Made by a program: the position numbers and the translations under genes. This document shows, in pieces, positions 56,795-64,000 of a stretch of 64,000 nucleotides of DNA; the first letter of the stretch is position 1; each line of letters begins with the position of its first letter. Source of the stretch: Macrophomina tecta (taxonomy: Eukaryota; Ascomycota; Dothideomycetes; Botryosphaeriales; Botryosphaeriaceae). The stretch spans positions 4,898,001 to 4,962,000 of the forward strand of contig JAKSGN010000007.1 of NCBI GenBank assembly GCA_024180945.1, in the 5' to 3' direction. The notes beneath the pieces were generated by a model. That model made no database searches. It was not told the origin of the DNA and saw only the letters and a list, made by a program, of their open reading frames with translations.

Positions 56795-57075
56795 TATTAC
56801 GGCGCAGCCTCCACAGTAGGGATAGGAAGGTCAGAAGGAAGGAACCGAAGGAGCCGACGAAAGGCGTGATGTCACGTGACTCAAAGGCACGTGCTGCCCA
56901 CCTGGCCCACATGTCGCCCATTGAAAGCCCGGCGACATAGAGCAACACCCGTCGCCCCACGAACGCCCGGCGACAGATAGCAATACTAGATTGTATAAAC
57001 TTTCCTACACGTATATAACCCGCACTCTTTAGATAGCTTTGACCCTCGTGGTCAACTTTTTCTTCAACAATAGAA
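56795..57075 (+). repeat. Gypsy-type LTR, lightly mutated
   Basis: The start (TATTACGGCG...AGCCTCCACAGTA) matches 43,888. A TATA-like CGTATATAACCC lies near 57,010 and the end has the palindromic GACCCTCGTGGTCAAC. Directly afterwards comes ATTGGTAACACGG, a possible primer-binding site. The boundaries are approximate. Confidence 0.5.
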
Positions 57076-57490
57076 TTTGGACTCTATTGGTAACACGGCC
57101 TTCGCACACGCAGTGCTTAGTCTTGTCACGTGTTCTACTCGTTCTCGCCCTCTTCTTGCACCCACTTAAGGAAAACCCTAACAGGCTTTCTCCCTCTTTA
57201 GTGTTGGGATCCTTAGAGGCAGAGGCCCGCTCGTTATATTTATCTAAATATAACGAGCGGGCCTCTGCCTCTAAGGATCCAAATACCAAAGAGGGAGAAA
57301 ACCTATCGAGGGGGTTTTTCTTAAGTGGGTATAAGAAGAGGGTAAGAGCAAGTCGAATACGTAATAAGACTAAGTACTACGTGCGAAGGCCGTGTTACTA
57401 ATAATATATAAATTATTATTAAAGAAAATTAACCATGAAGGTTAAAGGTATCTAAGAAGTATAGTTTATATATAGGTAGAAAAGTATATA
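57000..57490. repeat. Large imperfect inverted repeat of LTR and leader sequence
   Basis: The two arms (about 57,000-57,239 and 57,247-57,490) are reverse complements around a centre at 57,243. The innermost 33 bp (57,206-57,238 and 57,247-57,279) are almost perfect. The left arm keeps CA/TG dinucleotides, while the right arm has them mostly changed to TA. Two retroelement 5' ends are therefore joined head to head, with different mutation loads. The short frames on both strands here are mirror images of each other. Confidence 0.75.
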
Positions 57491-60400
57491 TAATCTAGGA
57501 AATTATAAGAATTATTCTAATAGGGATAATTCTAGATTAGGTTAATCGAACTAATTACTTTAATTAAGTAGAGCGGGTCTGCCATGCCTACTCTAGTAGA
57601 TTAATACTTAGTATTATGTAATTTACGTAACTCCTAAGTTTCTTTCTATAAGGGTAAGTTCTAAGCGTTCTTTCTTTAGACTCTATTCTATATAGGCTAC
57701 GCTATAATACTATCTCCCCTTTTAAGAATCTTTAGTCTAAAGATTTTTTTAGGTATTTATTTATCTTTCTTCTTTATTTTATTATTTAGTTATTTTCTTT
57801 CTCTAGGTAAGGCTTTCGAGATAGATACTAAGCGTAGTTATAACGACGAGATTAGTTCTCTAGTTTCTTAGTCTAGTACTAACCGTAAGTTTCTAGTAAT
57901 AGAGGTAAATTGTCGAGGGGCTCGAATACCTCGCTATATCTATTATATAGAGAAGGGTTTAGAATATAAGATATTTTTTAACCGCTTTAAACGCTATAGA
58001 TATTATATCGCTATAGATATATCTAAGTATAATATAACTAGGTTCTTTATTCGTAGAGTATATTTTTCTTTCTTTCTAGAGCGCTTTTACTAATTTTCTT
58101 AGTTTAAACGCTTAGAGTAGTCCCGTATAAAGATTATAGCCGAGGAGTATTACGAACCCTAGAGGATAAGGGCTTTATAACCCCATAGGTAGAAAGCCCG
58201 CACGGGAGAAGGCACTATAAAAACTAAAAATCCTTACGAATAGTAGAGCCGCACGGCTAAAATGCCCGTATAGAAAACCCAGCCTTAAGAAAAAATAGCG
58301 CGTATAGCTCTAAGCTAGGTAGTAATAAAAGCCTACACGAAAATAACGCCTACATAGTATAATAACTACCTAAAAGAATAGTAGAATATAATAGTAGCCT
58401 CTTCTACTTAGGCTTCGGAGTTACCTAGTAGGGTTAGATAGTGGTAAGATTTACCTTAAAGAATAAGAGAAGGGTAAAGAATTAGAATAATAGATAGTAG
58501 TTATGTAATAGATTAGTATACGGTGCGCGTTAGGCTTATTACCTCTAATAAGTCTATATTAGAATCTTAAGTTAACTATAAAGATTAAAGTACTATCTAA
58601 TAAGTATATTTATATATAGGTAGGAGCGTTATAATAATCTAGATCTATATATATTAGATCTTTAGGATTTAGATCTATAAGCCTTAGATCGGTATAGATC
58701 TAAGGTAGGCCTTAGTAGGTCTTTACATAACTTAGGCGCTAAGGCCCGTTTTCCGGGACCCGACTTTTATTCTAATAAGCGGTTAGTATATTCGCTATCT
58801 CTTATTCGTTTCTCGCGCCCGAAGTTAGTTTTCCAAAACTTATCTCTTTCTCTTAGTAGGCGTATATTCTACCTATCTAACCGTCTAATATTACTAATAG
58901 TTCTAGATTATATCGCTCCTCTATGGGTTCTCTATTACTATTTAGTCTAGGGCCGTACGCGCTATCTTTTCTTAAGGCTAGGTTTCCCGTACGAGCGTTT
59001 CGGCCGTATAGCTTTATTACCTAGAAGAATTCTTAGCTTCTACGGTACTTCTTCTCGTGCAGGCCTTCTACCTATAGAGTTATAAAGCCCTTATTCTCTA
59101 GGGTTTATAATACTATTCCCCTTCTTAAGAATCTTCGGCCTAAAGATTTATTTATAGGCTTTATATCTTTAGGTTCTTCTCTTCTTTTTTCTTTTTCTAT
59201 AAGTTTTCTACTATATTATCTAAATCTTAAAAGTATAAGCGTCCTACCTAGCGTACTAAATATTTAGTTCTAGGTAACGAGATTAATTAAGACGGTTTCG
59301 CGATATCTTTTTTTTATTCTTCTTATCTTCTTACTAACGCTAGTAAAGACGAGTTAAATCCTTCTTTTATATCTTATAAGATAGATAGGGTTACGCCTAT
59401 TATAAAAAGTATACTTGCTAGAAAAAATCTACTTATAATACTAGTAGTTTAGATAATTCTAATTATACGTCTTTCTTTTCTAGTCTATTTTTTATTTAAT
59501 CGTTTCTCTTAGTTCTTCACGTTCGTTAGGCTTTATTAAAGGTCGAGCGGAACGAGTAGAAGATATATTAAGAGTTACGTACTTCTATAGCTTATTTAGA
59601 CTGTATAAAAAAGTAACGGGAACTATTATATCGCTAGGCTAATCTAATAATTTTTTAGAAGGTTTAGATAGTAGAGAAGCTTAAGAAGCTAGATCGCCTT
59701 AAGTTAGCTCGCGGGGCTAGGGAGCCCGTTAATCCTAAAAATACTAAGAAGGAGCGATCGCTAAAGCGTTTATATAGTAATATTTTAGCTAATAATACTA
59801 TAGAGCTATTCTAGTTTATAGGGTCTCTTAGCGTTAGTTTAGGTTCTATGCCTCCCGAGGGTTTTAGTTTAGTTAACTAGGCGCGGTTATCTTTATTTTT
59901 TAAGTTTAATTTTAGGTCCTTCTTATACGACGAGTCGGCGGTATTAGTCGATCTAAGTTTCGGCGATAGAACTTATTAATAAGTTCTTAGTAGTTATAGA
60001 GTTTTAGTAGTTTTTAGGTATTATTCTAGTCTTCTTTCTATTTAAGGAGGTATCTAAACTAACTATTAATATAACTATTATCTAGGATTTATTCTATATT
60101 CTAGTCTTTATTTTCGTCGGCGTCTAGATTTTTCGGTATAATTTTCTCTATTTAGTATAGTAGCGTAGCGTCTTAAGATGCTAGTTCGAGTAAAACGATA
60201 TAAAATACTAGGTATATCCGTATAGTATCTAGTAATTTAAGGCGGAAATTAACCTTTTTAATTTATTCTTCGATTTCGAAGAAACTAACTTTTTTAAAGT
60301 CTAATTTTTTACTTAGTCGATCATTCTTTTTTTATTTAAAATTTTTACTAAAGAGATAAACTTTATTTTCTCTCTTAAGCTTTAGTACCTTTTAGTGCCG

Positions 60401-63400
60401 TCTATTATAATATTTATCTATTTATAGGGCTATAAATTTAAGGTCTAGATATAGTTATACGTAGAGTATCTTTAGCTAGTCTACTTTAAGAATTTCTTTT
60501 TAGGCTAATAACTTACTTAGTATCGAATATCTATAGGCTATTAGCTTATACTCGTAGTTAGCGTAGAATAGAAATTCTTATATAGTAAACGCCTTTAAGC
60601 TATTATACGCAAATTATACGAGTGGTAGTAGCTTAACCTAGTTATCTTACGCGTAGTTAAAATAGTAGTATAGATATTATTCTAGCATCTAATTCGTTCG
60701 TTTTATCTATTTATCTATTTAAGGGTATATTATAGTTAAGAGCTTATACTTAGCTCTAAGCTACTAAGTAAGGCTTTACTAGAATTAGAATATAAATAGT
60801 TAATTTTTATCTAATACGAGCTCTTCTAGTAACCTATAGTTACTAAAAATTATTCTTAGAAATATATAGGCGAGTTCTTTCGTATTTACTAATTTAAGGT
60901 ATAGTAAGTAGTATACGTACTTTATTATTCTATCTATAATAACTAGAATCGAGTTATACTTAATCTTAGTAAGCGGTTTTTTTAACTTAGATAGATCCGT
61001 AATAAAGTCTAGCGAGATAGATTACTAAGGGTGCTTTAGTACTAGTAGTAGCTAAAGCGATTTATAGAGTACGTATCTCGTAGCCTTACTTCTAATATAG
61101 AGATCGTATTATAAGACTACTCTTTATACGATTCTTCTAAGCTCTAGAAAGTAGTAGCTTCTTATAATTCACTTTATTATCTTATCTATTCCTTAATAAC
61201 CGTATACTAGGGCTTTATATATATCTTTTATAAGTTCTTCCCGTAGTTTAACCGAAACGTAGACTAATTCTAAAAATAGAATTATACTATCTACGTTTTT
61301 AGTTACTTAGGGGTCGTCTTTAAGTTCTCTAATTTTTTAAGTCGTTATATTATTTACATAGGCCTCTTAAATCTTACGCTTCTATTCGTTATCTTTAAGG
61401 CGTATCGCTAGGGCGAGTAGTTTAACTAGAGTAAGCGAGTCGTCTAGTTTCTTCTTAAGCTATATCTATTTAATACTATAAATAGCAGTAATCTAGCGGC
61501 TATAGCTAGTGGGTATAAAAGACTCGTCTTTCTATATATTAAGTATTATAGGCTATAAACCTAGCTTCTTCTTAATATAGTTAGCTCGTCTACTTAGCGC
61601 ATCTACGCGGGCGTTTTTAAACCCCTTTCTATAGGTAATTTTTATATTATATAATGCTAGTTCTTTAGCCTATTTAATCTATCGTCGATTTAGTTTCTTA
61701 GTAGTAGTAAAGTGCGATAGGTTTTTATAGTCGTAGTATACTATAATTTAGTATTTAGCCTCTTTAAGGTAGTATCTCTATTTTTTAAAGGCTATAATAA
61801 TAGCTAGAAGCTTTTTATTATAGACGTCGTAGTTCTTCTTAGGGCCTATTATTTTTCTTAAATAGAAGGCGATAGGGTATAGTCTACTCTACTTATCTAG
61901 CTAGCTAAGGACTACTTCTATAGCGTAGTTAAAGACGTTAGTTTCGACCGTAATAAATAGATTAGGGTTATAGATATCTAAAACTAGGGCTTCCGTAAAT
62001 ATACGCTTTAGTAAGTTAAAGACTATTTATTATTTTTCTTTTTATATAAATTTATATTTCTTCTTTATTAGGTCTATAAGAGATATAGATACCTTCGCGT
62101 AGTTTAGAATAAACTTTTAATAAAAGTTAGTAAATCTAAGAAAGAATTATACTTTTTTAATAGTCTTTAGCGTAGGCTAGTCTCTTATAGCGTCTAGTTT
62201 CTTATCATCTATACTAATATATTTAGGAGTAATAATAAACCTAAGATATTTTATCTTTTATGTATACTATTTACTCTTTTCTAGGGCTACTTAGAGGTTT
62301 CGTTTATCTAGTACCTATAGAACTTTTCTTATATACTCGGTATATTCCTCGAGCATTTTCGAGTATATTAGAATATCGTCTAGGTAAGCCAAAGCGAATA
62401 TATCTAGATACGAACGTAGTATATTATTAACTAAGCTCTAGAAGGTAGCCAGTATATTAGTAAGCCTAAAGAGTATTATTATATACTCGTAGTATCTAAA
62501 TCTAGTTCGGAACGCTATTTTCTACTCTTTACTTTCTTTAATACGGACTAGGTAGTAGCTATCTCTAAGGTCTAGCTTAGTAAAATACCTAGCGTTACGG
62601 AGTTTATCTTATAGCTCGTCGATACGAGATAGAAAATATTAGTTTTTAATAGTAATATTATTTAGTTATCTATAGTTAATATAGAGACGTAGTTTACTAT
62701 TTTTCTTAGAAATAAATAGAATAGAATAACTAGCCGGTAATAATAACGGGCGTATATATTCTCGTTCTAGATTCTTTTTAATATACTTTCTTAAGGCCTC
62801 TATCTCTTTCTCTAAAAGCGAGTATATAGGCTTAAACACGGGTTACGTTTTAGGTATTAGGGGTATCTCGTAATTCTATAGTTTATATTTAGGTAACTAT
62901 TCTTTACCTCTTTTTTAAAATAGTCATTAGAGGTTCTAGAAGTCTTAAAAAACGATTTTTAATTCTAGTATTAGTGCTAATTTATCTATAGTAGGTCTTA
63001 TAATTTCGCTAAGGTCTACGTTATTCTCGACTATTAAAATATCTCGTTTAATAATATCTATCTATTTATAAGCGAATAGATCGTATTTTTTATAAATTCT
63101 CTAGGGGTAGTCTTCTCTAACTAGCTTTAAGACGTTATTATTCTCCTAGTAGACGCCCCTTATTATACGAGCTAGGATTTTCTACTTATATTCTAGGCTT
63201 ATTTTAATAAGAATAATATATACCTTCTCTTCTTAGTTTCTTATACGATTTAGTATACTTATTAAGATTTTCTAGATATCTATAGGATTTTTTTTAACCG
63301 TTAGTATTCTTCTAGTAATAGCTAGATATCTAGTATATTTCTTATTTAGAAAGATAACTATTTTTTTCTTCTATTAGATATATAGTTCATAGGTTTTAAA

Positions 63401-64000
63401 CTACAGAATTTCTAGAATAATATTATATTCTAGTATAGAGGTTACGTCGAGCGTAATCTTCTCTATATATCTTTTAATAGTAAGCTTTATAGGTTCTATC
63501 TTAACCTAAATCTATTCTTTATTATATAAGGCGGCTAACCCGTCTATTATTTTTAATAAGTAGGGATAGTCTTTCCTCGTAAGTTAGATATTATTTTAGG
63601 TAGTGAAGATATAGCTAATAAAATTACTCTTCGCTTCGCTATTAAGTATAGCTATCGTGGTTCGTTCGTAGATAGTTACTAGTATTCTAAGAACTTTTTC
63701 TAAGGTACGTATTTTATTCGATATACGTAAAACCTAGTTAAGGGACCTATTTAACGGCCCCTCTTAAGGTTTCTAGCTAGGGAGGCCGTTTAGTTTTTTA
63801 ATAGTACGTTAGTTAGCTTCCTAGGCATATTATAGATTCTATAGATAGTAGATATCTCGAACTTAATATTTTCATTTATAAAAAAGAGGCGTTTAGTTTA
63901 TAGACTTATTATTTCTTTATAGAAGTAGAAGTTCTAGTCTTAGACTAAGATTAGTAATTTCTTCTACTATATCTAGCGTCCGCGCCTAATACGGCGCTAC
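57491..64000 (-). mobile_element. Heavily RIP-mutated retroelement DNA including a Ty3/gypsy element
   Basis: An A/T-rich block with very few CA and TG dinucleotides and abundant TA, while CG is kept. That is the signature of RIP. No long frame survives on either strand. Translation of the minus strand with stops ignored shows gypsy domains in order (see the separate entry). The element continues beyond the right edge, where its gag end should lie. The part from 57.5 to 60.2 kb holds nested or inverted repeat pieces, including the block at 58,153-58,340 and its inverted copy at 58,965-59,110. Confidence 0.8.
60700..62766 (-). pseudogene. Ty3/gypsy RT, RNase H and integrase relic
   Basis: Minus-strand frames, with many stops, show reverse transcriptase from REYIRPLLLPAS (about 62,766) through RYFTKLDLRDSYYLVRI and AFRTRF to [18 protein letters not shown] (about 62,395-62,340). 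RNase H follows from PNLFITVET to YYDYKNLSHF (about 61,980-61,690). The integrase region contains LYIRSKATR and SISLDFITDLSK (about 61,100-60,950), then ILVIIDRIIKY. The RT-RNase H-integrase order is that of gypsy. Nearly every stop fits a Trp-to-TAG or Gln-to-TAG/TAA change. It is dead. Confidence 0.75.

Noticed and set aside
57206..57279. Perfect hairpin considered as a terminator or CRISPR-like unit
   Set aside because: It is the centre of a long inverted duplication of LTR/leader sequence. There is no spaced direct-repeat array anywhere in the window.

Overview
This window looks like chromosomal DNA of a filamentous ascomycete (Pezizomycotina). Genes have short introns (about 45-75 nt, one of 215 nt) with GT-AG or GC-AG ends. 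The gene families are typical of the group: a Zn2Cys6 activator, a fungal rhodopsin-domain protein, fungal multicopper oxidases and an 'involucrin repeat' protein. Old transposons carry the C-to-T, CpA-to-TpA signature of repeat-induced point mutation (RIP). The class cannot be fixed from the sequence.

Layout. Positions 1-14.6 kb hold the tail of an acyltransferase and then what appears to be a decayed quinate/shikimate (qa/qut) utilisation cluster. It has an apparently intact quinate/shikimate dehydrogenase, a C-terminal relic of 3-dehydroshikimate dehydratase, an intact short-chain dehydrogenase, a broken QutA/qa-1F-type activator and a divergent QutR/qa-1S-type repressor split by a full-length, young Ty1/copia element. 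From 15 to 20.5 kb come an MFS transporter, an NmrA-like relic, a rhodopsin-domain (PTH11-like) membrane protein with one frameshift, and a 5'-truncated LINE just upstream of it. From 20.5 to 38.6 kb the DNA is gene-poor. It holds two copies of an unrecognised paralogous family (24.6 and 28.9 kb), a proline-rich hypothetical protein, a coiled-coil gene with a nonsense codon, and relics of Tc1/mariner and pogo/Fot1 transposons and LTRs. From 38.6 to 55.4 kb there are two multicopper oxidases facing each other: a Fet3-like enzyme, and a larger one with a methionine-rich insert and a hydrophobic tail. Between them lies an involucrin-repeat gene cut by an intact hAT transposon with an 8-bp target duplication. 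From 56.8 to 64 kb the window is heavily RIP-mutated retroelement DNA with recognisable Ty3/gypsy reverse transcriptase, RNase H and integrase on the minus strand.

How it fits together. The left third reads as a catabolic pathway and its regulators being lost. The activator carries a stop codon at a conserved Trp and frameshifts. The repressor carries a frameshift, a truncation and a retrotransposon. The dehydratase is a fragment. The dehydrogenase and the short-chain dehydrogenase remain open. Across the window, old transposons and some neighbouring single-copy genes carry CpA-to-TpA nonsense changes, while the copia and hAT elements are intact. This suggests that those two arrived after RIP weakened, or escaped it. 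Exon joins were read by hand from splice signals and reading frame, and are inferences.
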